Shown here one piece after another: positions 30,320 through 38,305 of a stretch of DNA of 64,000 bases. The stretch's first letter is position 1. Each line of letters opens with the position of its first letter. The notes under the pieces are model-generated. The model saw only the letters and a list, made by a program, of their open reading frames with translations. It was not told where the DNA came from and did no database searches. The position numbers were made by a program, and so were the translations under genes. Source of the DNA: Novimethylophilus kurashikiensis (GTDB taxonomy: Bacteria; Pseudomonadota; Gammaproteobacteria; Burkholderiales; Methylophilaceae); assembly GCF_003112435.1 (NCBI RefSeq), contig NZ_BDOQ01000006.1, forward strand, positions 234,849 to 298,848. The letters run 5' to 3'.

Positions 30320-31430
30320 AACTCAGGATAGAGCATACATCCCTCGGGACGTGCGCCGCGAACTATGGATTGCTGCTGCTGGACGTTGCGAATTTCGAGG
30401 CTGCTGCAAGCCTGTTGACCGGGACTTTTTAACCAAGACGAAGTGTAAAGTGGGTGAATATGCACATATCATCGCTGACAGTCCGGACGGTACTCGCGGA
30501 GTTGCAGGTGAATCAGAGCGCTTGGCCAAAGATCCAACCAATCTCATGCTTGCATGCTTCGATTGCCACAGCCGTATCGACCGGAATGGAAAAAATAATG
30601 AATATACGGCAGAGCAACTACGAGCAATGAAGCGTGAGCACGAGGCTCGCATACAGTTCATCTACTCGGCAACTGGTGTAAAAGACAGCCTGCCAATAAT
30701 GATGTCATTTCCTATCGGTGCCCATGTGCCTGTCATCGACGTTCGCCAAGTTCAGTATGCAATTTTAGAGAACAGTGGCTACACACGCTTTCCTCTTGAT
30801 AAGCATGTTCATATTGATAAGAGTGATTTCGACACCCAAGACAATTCGACTGATTTCTGGCCGCGAGCGGAGCGCGTTGTCACTGAAGTCTATGAGCGGC
30901 GTATCCTTCCCGAAATCACCGCGAGAAACGGCGCGACCCATTTGACTGTGGTTGCCTTCGCACCCATTCCAATGCTCATGAAGCTTGGAGCGCTCCTCGG
31001 AGACAAGACAGAAGCAACTGTGTTCGACCTACCCACTGAACGATGGCTTTGGGATAAAAATGCCGACTGCCCGTCTCCGCAATTCCTTCACGTTGTACCT
31101 GATCAATTACCTCGTGAAGTTGCGGTTGTCGTGAGTATCTCTAATGTGGCCACTCCACCTTCATATTCCAGCATTGTGGAATTCCGAGCCGAAGCTCCCA
31201 ACCGTGGAATCATTCGTACAGAGGGTCATGTCCAAGCCTTCCGACGGGAGTTCAATGCATTCCTCATGAAGTTGGTCCGGGCCGGCGTACGCGTTCTCCA
31301 TTTGCACCCTGCAACTCCGCTATGCCTTAGCGTCGAGATTGGCCGCATGTTGCTACTTAAGACGTTCGAAGAAATTCATGTATGGGAGTGGCAGGCGCCC
31401 ATTTGGAAGCAAGCTCTTCGGCTAAAATAA
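30312..31430 (+). CDS. cap5: CBASS effector Cap5 (HNH nuclease-SAVED)
   Basis: 372 residues. Cap5 binds the cyclic nucleotide through its SAVED domain and then degrades DNA with its HNH domain, killing the infected cell. N-terminal HNH domain (1-120): CEFRGC, YAHIIADSPDGTRG with the first His, NLMLACFDCHSRIDRN with Asn, zinc cysteines and the last His. The C-terminal 230 residues (LTVVAFAPIPMLMKLGALLG, VVVSISN, VRVLHLHPATPLCLSVEIGR, FEEIHVWEWQ) fit SAVED. AGGAG sits 8 bases before the ATG. It completes the operon CD-NTase-cap2-cap3-cap5. Confidence 0.92.
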   Translation: MARTQDRAYIPRDVRRELWIAAAGRCEFRGCCKPVDRDFLTKTKCKVGEYAHIIADSPDGTRGVAGESERLAKDPTNLMLACFDCHSRIDRNGKNNEYTAEQLRAMKREHEARIQFIYSATGVKDSLPIMMSFPIGAHVPVIDVRQVQYAILENSGYTRFPLDKHVHIDKSDFDTQDNSTDFWPRAERVVTEVYERRILPEITARNGATHLTVVAFAPIPMLMKLGALLGDKTEATVFDLPTERWLWDKNADCPSPQFLHVVPDQLPREVAVVVSISNVATPPSYSSIVEFRAEAPNRGIIRTEGHVQAFRREFNAFLMKLVRAGVRVLHLHPATPLCLSVEIGRMLLLKTFEEIHVWEWQAPIWKQALRLK

Positions 31431-31467
31431 CTAACATTACTTCCACCGAACGACGCGAATTCTGGCT

Positions 31468-31950
31468 ATGGCACTGGAAAACTGGCGCGAACTGCTTGCT
31501 GAGTGTGGCAACCCAGAACTGGCTGTTGCTATCGCTCGAAGTATAGAAGCGCTATGGCGTGAAGACCGTCACTCGTTGGTAGTCGATGCTTCCGAGCGAC
31601 ATATAGCTGCAGAGTTAGCATCTCACATTCGAGCTCAAGGACTGTTATCCCCCGATGGCGAGCCATGGAATGTCCATGTTGAATACAACCGCAAGGGTGT
31701 CAAAATTAAAACTGTGAACGGAGGGGAGCAGGTTGTTATTCCCGACATCATTCTGCACCGTATCGGCACTGATAATAATTTTCTGGCCATTGAGCTAAAA
31801 AAGGGAGTGTCACCAACTCCAGACGATGACGACATCAAAAAGCTTTTAGCCTACAAACAGCCTCATGAACTAAATTACGTCCACGCATTGTTCTTGCGCC
31901 TTGGAGTCAGGGAAATGGCCGGTACAGTTTCGTGTGCGATTTGGGCTTAA
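31468..31950 (+). CDS. Unknown protein with PD-(D/E)XK-nuclease-like motif, downstream of CBASS
   Basis: 160 residues; not a family I recognise. After a helical N-terminal half, the segment VIPDIILHRIGTDNNFLAIE continuing LKKG (residues about 90-113) has the spacing of a PD-(D/E)XK nuclease core: PD, ten residues, then E-x-K. The remaining helix (DDDDIKKLLAYKQPHE) would pack against it. It begins 37 bases after cap5 in the same direction, with no obvious ribosome site or terminator between, so it could be a fifth CBASS-operon gene or an independent passenger. Nuclease activity is inference only. Confidence 0.6.
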   Translation: MALENWRELLAECGNPELAVAIARSIEALWREDRHSLVVDASERHIAAELASHIRAQGLLSPDGEPWNVHVEYNRKGVKIKTVNGGEQVVIPDIILHRIGTDNNFLAIELKKGVSPTPDDDDIKKLLAYKQPHELNYVHALFLRLGVREMAGTVSCAIWA

Positions 31951-32072
31951 ATCGAGCTACCGCTCTACCCAGAACTAAAACCAATTAGTCCTCACTGAAA
32001 TATGAGGCCAGGGCCTCAAGCTGACGTGGCGCCGTTGCTGTAAATCCAGTGGTTGCAGAGCGGTGTTACCAA

Positions 32073-32258
32073 TTAGGTTTTTACTCGAGAATCGTACAAG
32101 AGTTGCCAATACCTCTCTCCAATTGCATCCGCCTTCTGCTTGAAGGATGGAATGTGTGAAAGCCGTTCTTTTAAACGATGCGCTCCCAGCCTTCGCCGCT
32201 CTAGCTCCTGCGGAGTTAGCTTGTGCTTGGAAATCAACTTCCGTAAACGATCTTCCAT
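32073..32258 (-). CDS. Small hypothetical protein, 61 aa
   Basis: Reads MEDRLRKLISKHKLTPQELE and further charged, helix-forming residues (HRLKERLSHIP, GERYWQLLYD). The amino-acid make-up looks coding, but there is no recognised domain. ATG at 32256-32258 chosen; a TTG two codons upstream is in frame. It directly follows the exported protein gene (stop at 32265) on the same strand, so the two may be cotranscribed. No ribosome site is convincing. Function unknown. Confidence 0.4.
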   Translation of the reverse strand: MEDRLRKLISKHKLTPQELERRRLGAHRLKERLSHIPSFKQKADAIGERYWQLLYDSRVKT

Positions 32259-32264
32259 TTTCAA

Positions 32265-32693
32265 TTATCGGCACCTTACCGAATCATCATATTGCTTTGT
32301 GCAAGTAAAATCTATCGACTGAGGAGCCGATGGAATTGGGATTGGTATGTTGTTCATGCTGTCTATCTGCTGGTTCAATCTTACTTCCAGCCTATCAGCT
32401 TCTTCAGTGTACCTAGCAAGCAATCTATCAAATGCTAATCCAGCTTGAGCAGGTTTGATTTGTTTCGCATCCAAAGCCTCAAGCAAGTCCTGCATTTCAT
32501 TGATCATTGAGTTATGCAAATGATCGTACGCACTACTTACAAAGTCATTTTTATTGGTGATCAATCCCTGACTTCTCTCAATGCCACAAACAATGAGTTC
32601 TCGCACAGTATGCTTGAGATATGGATTGCAGTTACCAGCTGCATTGACCGTGAAAGACGTCATCAAAGCTAGAAACAAAATCAGTATTTTCAT
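32265..32693 (-). CDS. Hypothetical exported protein
   Basis: 142 residues with a clean signal peptide, MKILILFLALMTSFTVNAAG, cut probably after NAA. The mature part has four cysteines (NCNPY, IVCGIE, FTCTK, VRC), likely forming disulfides in the periplasm, and a helical middle (YDHLHNSMINEMQDLLEALD; RLLARYTEEADRLEVRLNQQ). I do not recognise a family. It lies between the CBASS operon (convergent) and the XRE regulator (divergent). Its role in the island is unknown. Confidence 0.7.
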   Translation of the reverse strand: MKILILFLALMTSFTVNAAGNCNPYLKHTVRELIVCGIERSQGLITNKNDFVSSAYDHLHNSMINEMQDLLEALDAKQIKPAQAGLAFDRLLARYTEEADRLEVRLNQQIDSMNNIPIPIPSAPQSIDFTCTKQYDDSVRCR

Positions 32694-32830
32694 CTATAAC
32701 CCATCAATAAACCTGACCAAGTGAACATGCCTGTTCCTAGTTGAATAATATCCAAATCTTAGACTTATTGCCCAATATATTGTGAAGACATTGGGTCTGC
32801 GTCCCCGTAACTTGCACCTCTTAACCGGAG

Positions 32831-33070
32831 GTGCAGTTGGAACCAGAAGTTGCATTTGGAAGAGTGCTGAAGAGAATGAGAATGCAACTGAAAATGTCGC
32901 AGGAAGCGCTCGCCCATCAGGCTGACGTTGAACGCAACTATATATCTTTGCTGGAACTTGGCCGCAACAGTGCAAGCCTCAAGATCATATTCAAGATCGT
33001 TCCCGCACTAAATGTGAGTGTTTCAGAATTTATGCGGTTAGTTGAAGAAGAAATGAATCAGGTTAAATGA
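32831..33070 (+). CDS. XRE-family helix-turn-helix regulator (small)
   Basis: 79 residues, almost entirely one HTH domain: FGRVLKRMRMQLKMSQEALA, then HQADVERNYISLLELGR with the recognition helix, and LKIIFKIVPALNVSVSEFM. The GTG at 32831 is the longest start, but GGAGG at 32827-32831 overlaps it; the TTG at 32837 is 5 bases after GGAGG and is likely the true start (77 aa). Similar one-domain XRE proteins control restriction or island genes. Its nearest targets would be itself and the divergent exported-protein gene. Confidence 0.8.
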   Translation: MQLEPEVAFGRVLKRMRMQLKMSQEALAHQADVERNYISLLELGRNSASLKIIFKIVPALNVSVSEFMRLVEEEMNQVK

Positions 33071-33158
33071 ACCTGAGCTCCACGTTCCGTATCTCTCTGC
33101 ACCCACTTAGCTACAACTAATCACTACGCAGTAGTCCGGTCTTGATGAACACGTAGTA

Positions 33159-33800
33159 TTAATCTGTTGCCATCAGTTCCGACGGAAACTGCCGTAGAAA
33201 GTAGCGGCTTTCATCTGGCGATGCGGACAGCCATGCATCGTATTCCTCATCTTGCAGGATCACTACCATCCGTTTTTCATCATCAGGCTTGTGATAGCTC
33301 CGCATGAATGCATGATCATCCGCGTTCACCGTTAACATCGTGAAGCTGCGCAGAACCTCACCATTCGGCTGCTTCCAGCCGGTCCACAAACCTGCTATAC
33401 CCATCGGCTTGCCATCGGTGCGAACAATTCGAGTCGGAGTGCACTTACCGCTTCGCCAGTCGGGCTCGAAAATCGCCTCAGCTGGAATGATGCAGTGTCG
33501 TGCGAGACGCCATGCATCGCGGAATGATGGCTTCTCGTGCACTGTTTCCGATCTTGCGTTGTAGGTTTGTCGCGCTATCTTCTCGTCCTTGGCCCAATGC
33601 GGAATTAGGCCAAACGAACCAACCATAAGCTCATGCTTAGGCACTGCCTCATCACCAACGTCAGCGAACTCGTGTTTGCGTATAAACGGCCCGACATAGC
33701 CGGGCCAGAGCCTAGGCTTGAGGTCTGGCGGAAGATCTTCTACACCAAAATGCGTGCGCAGCTTTGTCTTGTCCAGCACGGGGTCATAGTTAGAGCACAT
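33159..33800 (-). CDS. SRAP-family abasic-site DNA-protein crosslink enzyme (YedK/HMCES-like)
   Basis: 213 residues. SRAP proteins form a covalent thiazolidine link between their N-terminal Cys2 and abasic sites in single-stranded DNA. I chose the ATG at 33798-33800 because it puts Cys at position 2 (MCSNYDPV), which the chemistry requires; a codon two residues upstream would prevent this. Also seen: YNARSETVHEKPSFRDAW (active-site Asn), IPAEAIFEPDW (Glu) and RSYHKPDDEKRMVVIL (His). Divergent from umuDC across 87 bases, forming an SOS-like repair/tolerance module, although no LexA box is evident there. Confidence 0.92.
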   Translation of the reverse strand: MCSNYDPVLDKTKLRTHFGVEDLPPDLKPRLWPGYVGPFIRKHEFADVGDEAVPKHELMVGSFGLIPHWAKDEKIARQTYNARSETVHEKPSFRDAWRLARHCIIPAEAIFEPDWRSGKCTPTRIVRTDGKPMGIAGLWTGWKQPNGEVLRSFTMLTVNADDHAFMRSYHKPDDEKRMVVILQDEEYDAWLSASPDESRYFLRQFPSELMATD

Positions 33801-33887
33801 CTGCAATTTTTACCATAGACACCTATCTTTTGTCGGCGTATATTTCGCACTGAAATTGTTGTACGTTCGTTCAATAGATGATTCAAC

Positions 33888-34364
33888 ATGAGCAATGCCC
33901 TCGAGATACCAACGTTCACCCTCTTCCGTCTTCCCGAGAACCTGTCGGAAGTCTCTCTTCCGATCTATGGGTTCAAACTGATTGCCGGAGCGACTACAGG
34001 CTTCGCATCGCCAGCGCAGGATTATGAAACGGTCGATGAACTCAATCTGACAGCTCATTTGGTGCAGAACAAACCCGCTACATTTCTTTTTCCTGTAGGG
34101 AAAGATTACGACTCAATGATTGATGACGGCATACTGCCCGGCAGCTTGCTTATTGTGGATCGCTCGCTGAAGGTAAGGCACGGAAGCATTGTGGTAGCTG
34201 CCGTAGATGGGGAGTGGTTGGTTAAGCGCCTATATAAGCGGAATGGCGAGGTACAGCTGCACTCATCAAATCGGGACAAAAACTACCCACCAATCGAATT
34301 CAAGGAAGGTCGCGAACTTTATATCTTTGGCGTGGTGAAAGATGCGATCAACAAGCTCGCCTAG
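33888..34364 (+). CDS. umuD: UmuD-like S24 peptidase, DNA polymerase V accessory subunit
   Basis: 158 residues. UmuD self-cleaves with RecA* to UmuD', which joins UmuC to form polymerase V. The Ser/Lys dyad is Ser76 (DYDSMIDDG) and Lys113 (GEWLVKRL), 37 residues apart as in E. coli. The cleavage region reads TTGFASPAQDY, so the cut bond would be Thr37-Gly38 rather than the usual Cys/Ala-Gly. The N terminus is about 13 residues longer than E. coli UmuD. umuC follows 4 bases after the stop. Confidence 0.9.
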   Translation: MSNALEIPTFTLFRLPENLSEVSLPIYGFKLIAGATTGFASPAQDYETVDELNLTAHLVQNKPATFLFPVGKDYDSMIDDGILPGSLLIVDRSLKVRHGSIVVAAVDGEWLVKRLYKRNGEVQLHSSNRDKNYPPIEFKEGRELYIFGVVKDAINKLA

Positions 34365-34368
34365 GCCA

Positions 34369-35646
34369 GTGTTCGCGCTGGCGGACGTCAATTCCATGTA
34401 CTGCTCATGCGAGCGTGCATTCCGCCCGGACCTGCACAAGACGCCCATCGTGGTCCTGTCGAACAACGATGGCTGTGTAATTGCTCAGACCAAGGAAGTG
34501 AAGGCATTGGGTATCGAGATGGCGCAGCCATGGTTCGAAGTAGAAAAGCAGGCGCGTGCGATAGGCGTGGTCGCATTCTCATCCAATTACGAGATGTATG
34601 CCAGCTTCAGCAATAGGTTCGTTGAAACGCTGCGGCATTTCGCGCCCAGAATCGAGGTTTATTCCATCGACGAGTGTTTTATGGACCTGACCGGCTTGAA
34701 ACTCGATCTCGAAGAGTATGGCCGCAAGATCAAGGATACGGTTCTAGAATGGACATCCTTACCCATCTGTGTCGGTATTGGACACAGCAAGACCTTGGCG
34801 AAGCTGGCTAATAAGGTAGCGAAAAAACAGGAGCGATTTGGTGGGGTATGCGACTTCACGAGCATGTCCGAGGCTGAGCTGGATGCACTTCTTGAGAAGC
34901 TCGACGTGGATAAGGTTTGGGGCGTCGGGCGACGTTATGCGGAACGCCTGAACAGCCTGGGTGTGCGTAACGTGCTGCGATTGAAACGAGCTAATCCTCG
35001 TCGCGTACGGGATGAGTTCGGTGTGGTGCTCATGCGTACAGTCCAGGAATTGAACGGCATAGCTTGTCATGAGCTTACCGAGGAAATTGAGCCATCTAAG
35101 CAGGTCATGAGTTCCCGGTCGTTTGGACAGCGCGTAAGTAGCTTGCAGGGCTTGCGGGAGGCTATCTCCTTTCACGCTGCAACTGCCACTGCAAGGTTGC
35201 GCGAGCAAAGGCTCTATGCGCAGGCAGTTCATTGCTTCATCCAGAACAGCCCGTTCGACGAGAGGCCGTATTTCGGACGCAGCCTGACTATCGCATTGCC
35301 AAGCCCGACCAATGATACGTTTAAAGTGACAGAGGCCGCTCTGATGCTGCTGGAACGCATGTACGCCCCTAAGGTGTATTACCAGAAGGCTGGAGTCATG
35401 CTGATGGAGCTAGTGCCCGTAGCAGGGCAGCAAATGGATTTGCTGGGGTATTCCGATGATGCAGGTAAAGCTGAGTCACTGATGACTGCGATCGATAAGA
35501 TTAACGAACGTTACGGCAGGCATACCGTCCGTTTAGCCTCTCAGGGTTATCGCAATGATTGGGCAATGCGTCGGGAACTGAAGAGTAGAAACTACACGGC
35601 TGACTGGAACGAGCTACCTACTATCGGAGAACGATTTGCTCTCTAG
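34369..35646 (+). CDS. umuC: DNA polymerase V catalytic subunit UmuC
   Basis: 425 residues (E. coli 422). Y-family translesion polymerase. Catalytic motifs: FALADVNSMYCSCERAFRPD with the first Asp, LSNNDGCVIAQTKEVKALGI, and VYSIDECFMDLTG with the D-E pair near residue 100; the helix-hairpin-helix ICVGIGHSKTLAKLANKVAK follows, then little-finger and UmuC tail regions. I chose the GTG at 34369, since it gives the standard V-FALADVNS start, 4 bases after umuD; an ATG nine codons upstream overlaps umuD. Intact and probably functional. Confidence 0.95.
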   Translation: MFALADVNSMYCSCERAFRPDLHKTPIVVLSNNDGCVIAQTKEVKALGIEMAQPWFEVEKQARAIGVVAFSSNYEMYASFSNRFVETLRHFAPRIEVYSIDECFMDLTGLKLDLEEYGRKIKDTVLEWTSLPICVGIGHSKTLAKLANKVAKKQERFGGVCDFTSMSEAELDALLEKLDVDKVWGVGRRYAERLNSLGVRNVLRLKRANPRRVRDEFGVVLMRTVQELNGIACHELTEEIEPSKQVMSSRSFGQRVSSLQGLREAISFHAATATARLREQRLYAQAVHCFIQNSPFDERPYFGRSLTIALPSPTNDTFKVTEAALMLLERMYAPKVYYQKAGVMLMELVPVAGQQMDLLGYSDDAGKAESLMTAIDKINERYGRHTVRLASQGYRNDWAMRRELKSRNYTADWNELPTIGERFAL

Positions 35647-35842
35647 AATTTCTAGCAGATGCCACATCATCGCATGCAAATTAATAAAAATAGTTATACG
35701 CATGTGAGATTAGCCTAAAAATGGAATAGTTTATGTAACCACTTGGTAACTGCAGCGTAACCTCCTTTTAGTTGAGAGGCTCACCCAGCCTTTTACAGTT
35801 AGTTCCGTTTATATATAACTAAGTGCAAAGCTAGCGGAACAA

Positions 35843-35867
35843 CGAACCCTACACAGGATAGGGTTCG
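35843..35867. repeat. Perfect 9-bp stem hairpin between umuC and the relaxase gene
   Basis: CGAACCCTA (35843-35851), 7-base loop, TAGGGTTCG (35859-35867). It lies just past the relaxase stop and has no T-tract, so it is not a classic terminator. It could end transcription in a factor-dependent way or be part of a transfer origin; neither can be shown. Confidence 0.5.
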
Positions 35868-35885
35868 ATTTGGAACTATGCAAAC

Positions 35886-36641
35886 TTATATCGTTGATCC
35901 ATGCCCCTTGCTTGTCATGATCTCAACGAATGACTGACGTGCACCAGCTTTGGCTCTTGAAATCATAATTCCTAGCGCACTTGCAAAGATAGCTGGGTTT
36001 ACTGTGATCATGTCACGCACCACTGCCCAAATTTTTGAATGTTGGACAGGATCGTTTCTCAAAGCGGCAAGTACGTTTTTTAGAGTTTCTTCTTTAGCGT
36101 ATCCAATCAATCGTCCGCTTGGTTTTGCCAAGCCATATCTACACCCGACCGCAATATGAAATCGAGCATGTAATTCTTGAAGGCGTCTCTTGTTTCCCAC
36201 CATTTCCGACCCCTTCATGCTTCCATTTATAAGCGGAAGAATCAATGCATGTGCGTGTGGAGCACTTTCGTCCAGATGAACGTCGAAGCTTAAAACATGA
36301 CCGGCAAATTCAGTGCATGTCCATTCCAGACAGTCGCTGAAAAACTTCTTGTGATCTGCGGAATGTTTCGCAGGCAACGAAAACACAACCTCGACAGCGA
36401 CTACACCATCTTTACGCATTTTTTTAATACCAGCCCTTTGCATCATACTTTTAGCTTCTTGGCTGATTCCCATCGCTGTAGTAGCTCCAGTCAGCGAATA
36501 ATTAAGATGAGATTTCGTAGGATCGATATTTCCACCTCCGACTAACTCGCTCTGAATTTCCCGCCGGTTATGTTTAGCAGCCGCAAGCACTCGAGTAGCT
36601 CCTTTCAGCTTCGCCAATCTCAACAGATGAGTCGAGGTCAT
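35886..36641 (-). CDS. MobV-type (Mob/Pre) relaxase-like protein
   Basis: 251 residues. Mob/Pre relaxases nick and covalently hold the transfer origin of mobilisable plasmids. Seen are the N-terminal motif I region (LAAAKHNRREIQSELVGGGNI with KSHLNY) and motif III DVHLDESAPHAHALILPL, the H-x-D-E-x-x-P-H-x-H signature of MobV. The protein ends near residue 250 while plasmid members run 400 or more, so this is a relaxase domain without the long C-terminal coil. The ATG overlaps the upstream small gene (ATGA). Chromosomal MobV genes in betaproteobacteria are uncommon in my experience. Confidence 0.82.
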   Translation of the reverse strand: MTSTHLLRLAKLKGATRVLAAAKHNRREIQSELVGGGNIDPTKSHLNYSLTGATTAMGISQEAKSMMQRAGIKKMRKDGVVAVEVVFSLPAKHSADHKKFFSDCLEWTCTEFAGHVLSFDVHLDESAPHAHALILPLINGSMKGSEMVGNKRRLQELHARFHIAVGCRYGLAKPSGRLIGYAKEETLKNVLAALRNDPVQHSKIWAVVRDMITVNPAIFASALGIMISRAKAGARQSFVEIMTSKGHGSTI

Positions 36642-36982
36642 ATTGATTCCTCCACCATCTTCAATAGATTCTTGCGTATGTCTTTTAACTTTTTAGCAAA
36701 CTTTTTCATTTCAGTTGCTGACTTTGCGCTGATGCTTGAACCCAACTTACCAACCACATTTCGGTTAGTTAATTTCGGATTTATTGCTTCAAGTAGTTGA
36801 TCAATTATCACAATGTCTGCTGATCCACTAAAGTTGTGGTGTAAGTTTTGATCGGGGTAAAGATGTATGAATTTAGCTCCCACCTTTCTCAAATTATCTT
36901 CTGCAGTCGCAAAATATTTCCGTCTGAATTCCATCTCCCTCGATTCCACATCTGCTGGAGAATTAGCGAATTTAATAGTCAT
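36638..36982 (-). CDS. Hypothetical protein coupled to the relaxase
   Basis: 114 residues, no recognised domain. Basic N terminus with FRRKYFATAEDNLRKVGAKF, then a central acidic/hydrophobic IVIIDQLLEAINP and a Lys-rich C-terminal helix (MKKFAKKLKDIRKNLLKMVE). The stop overlaps the relaxase ATG by 4 bases, so translation is coupled; an auxiliary mobilisation protein (DNA-binding partner of the relaxase) is a reasonable guess but nothing in the sequence proves it. Confidence 0.7.
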   Translation of the reverse strand: MTIKFANSPADVESREMEFRRKYFATAEDNLRKVGAKFIHLYPDQNLHHNFSGSADIVIIDQLLEAINPKLTNRNVVGKLGSSISAKSATEMKKFAKKLKDIRKNLLKMVEESI

Positions 36983-37027
36983 GTTTAGCTTTCTCGTACT
37001 GATCTAATTTGGTTTACACATGAGTCA

Positions 37028-37294
37028 TCAACGCACAGTTTGACGATTCAAGAATTCATCGAGAGCACTTTTCCTATACCTAACCAAGCGCCCCACTTTC
37101 ACATAAGAAATCTTGTAACGTCTTGTGCATCTCCAAACATCGAGGGTATGTGGATAAATACCAAGATAGCTGGCCGCTTCTACTGTATTTAATAATGGGT
37201 CTCGGTTATTCAGCTGCACCTCATCGCTTTCATTGTTATGAATTGATGTTTGATTACTGCCATCTTCGAATGTAGTTTGATCTTTGCTCAGCAT
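37028..37294 (-). CDS. AlpA/excisionase-like helix-turn-helix protein
   Basis: 88 residues. After an acidic, Asn-rich N-terminal tail, the C-terminal 55 residues form a winged HTH of the helix_turn_helix_17 (AlpA/Xis) type: LLNTVEAASYLGIYPHTLDV, then a wing (ISYVKVGRLVRYRKSALDEF). Such proteins act as excisionase or integrase activators on islands, or as mobilisation regulators. It is the first gene of the minus-strand run AlpA-hypothetical-relaxase and is divergent from the XRE gene at 37501, sharing a 206-base control region. Confidence 0.82.
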   Translation of the reverse strand: MLSKDQTTFEDGSNQTSIHNNESDEVQLNNRDPLLNTVEAASYLGIYPHTLDVWRCTRRYKISYVKVGRLVRYRKSALDEFLNRQTVR

Positions 37295-37443
37295 TTAATT
37301 TTTCACAAATGATTGCTCTTTAATGTTGATTAATTTTGATTCGACTAAAAGCTACCTGGCTTTAATTGAACACACCTTGTCTAACCCAAGTGCGAATCAG
37401 AGGCACATATTAATATAACTTTTACTTTTTAAGTTAAACTTTT

Positions 37444-37472
37444 TTGTCTGATTGAACTTTTTCTTGTATATT
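37444..37472 (+). promoter_or_regulatory. Promoter of the XRE regulator gene with AACTTTT repeats
   Basis: TTGTCT (37444-37449), 17 bases, TATATT (37467-37472). Three AACTTTT copies at 37417, 37437 and 37455, spaced 20 and 18 bases, straddle the -35 and may be operator sites for one of the divergent regulators. Confidence 0.6.
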
Positions 37473-37500
37473 TATGAGAACAATTTAGGGATAAATCGAT

Positions 37501-37926
37501 ATGGAGCTGAAAGACCAAATCCGGATTGCAAGAGAGGCAAAAGGCTGGGATCAAGCCGAGCTTGCAAAACGAGCAGGGGTATCTAAAACGTCAGTCACAT
37601 ATTGGGAAAATGGGAAAGGAATAAAGATTGGAAGGCTTCAACAGCTGGAAACTCTTCTTGGCGTCACACTAAACGCTACCGGGAAGATACCCGATGGGCT
37701 TCCATCTTTTGTTACCCCACAGCATCTTGAAATGCTTGCCGCATATAACCGATTGCCATTAAGAATCAAAAATGCCATCAATGAATTGATTTTGTTTCAT
37801 GCAGCTGGGACTAAGAATCATGTAGATGCTTTTTTTGAGGATGGAATCCAACCATCTGGAGATCTGAATGTGACCGGCTCAGCTTTGTCGACCAGCGCCG
37901 TGAAGAGAAGATCCAACTCGAAATAA
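37501..37926 (+). CDS. XRE-family regulator with C-terminal tail
   Basis: 141 residues. N-terminal cro/C1-type HTH (IRIAREAKGWDQAELAKRAG, SKTSVTYWENGKGIKIGRL, LETLLGVTL), then about 70 residues of unknown fold. A lambda-repressor-like layout; AGGG precedes the ATG. It is divergent from the AlpA-like gene and is probably the island's master regulator for the mobilisation genes. No protease dyad is seen, so it would not self-cleave like LexA. Confidence 0.85.
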   Translation: MELKDQIRIAREAKGWDQAELAKRAGVSKTSVTYWENGKGIKIGRLQQLETLLGVTLNATGKIPDGLPSFVTPQHLEMLAAYNRLPLRIKNAINELILFHAAGTKNHVDAFFEDGIQPSGDLNVTGSALSTSAVKRRSNSK

Positions 37927-38305
37927 ATCTGGACAATAAAAGTTTAAAAATGAGGAATGAATTGACTCGTTTCAGTAGACACTTTGCCGCCAGTTGAACG
38001 GCAGAATACCAGCACATTGCCGCCTCAGACTGGCCTTATCCGTAAGGGCAGCATTGGCCAAGAACCAGACTGTTGCTAATGATTATTGCAATGTCAGCTT
38101 ACGGCCAAGAGCAGTCGTTTACAGAGATAGAAACCAAGGTCGGCTTCTCGGCCATTGCAGCCGTTCGGATTCATAGCAGCTTGGTCCTCTATGTAATCTA
38201 TAGCTGTCACTGATCACGAATTCATGCCGAACGGCTGCTTTTCAATACCGGGAATGCGTACTTCCGACCCATTGCAGCCCTTGGAATTTCAGCAATCTTT
38301 GCCTG
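37927..38305. other. Gene-free stretch with a long-armed inverted repeat
   Basis: No gene is supported. A perfect 12-bp inverted repeat, GCAGCCGTTCGG (38157-38168) with CCGAACGGCTGC (38227-38238), encloses 58 bases, and the phrase CATTGCAGCC occurs twice (38153 and 38272). It lies between the XRE gene and the converging HD-GYP gene and could be a recombination scar. Confidence 0.5.

Noticed and set aside
33801..33887. LexA box between SRAP and umuD
   Set aside because: Searched for CTGT-N8-ACAG and near matches; none found in the 87 bases.
35843..35867. Transfer origin (oriT) at the 9-bp hairpin
   Set aside because: It lies downstream of the relaxase gene, whereas MobV origins usually precede mob; no nick-site consensus is visible.
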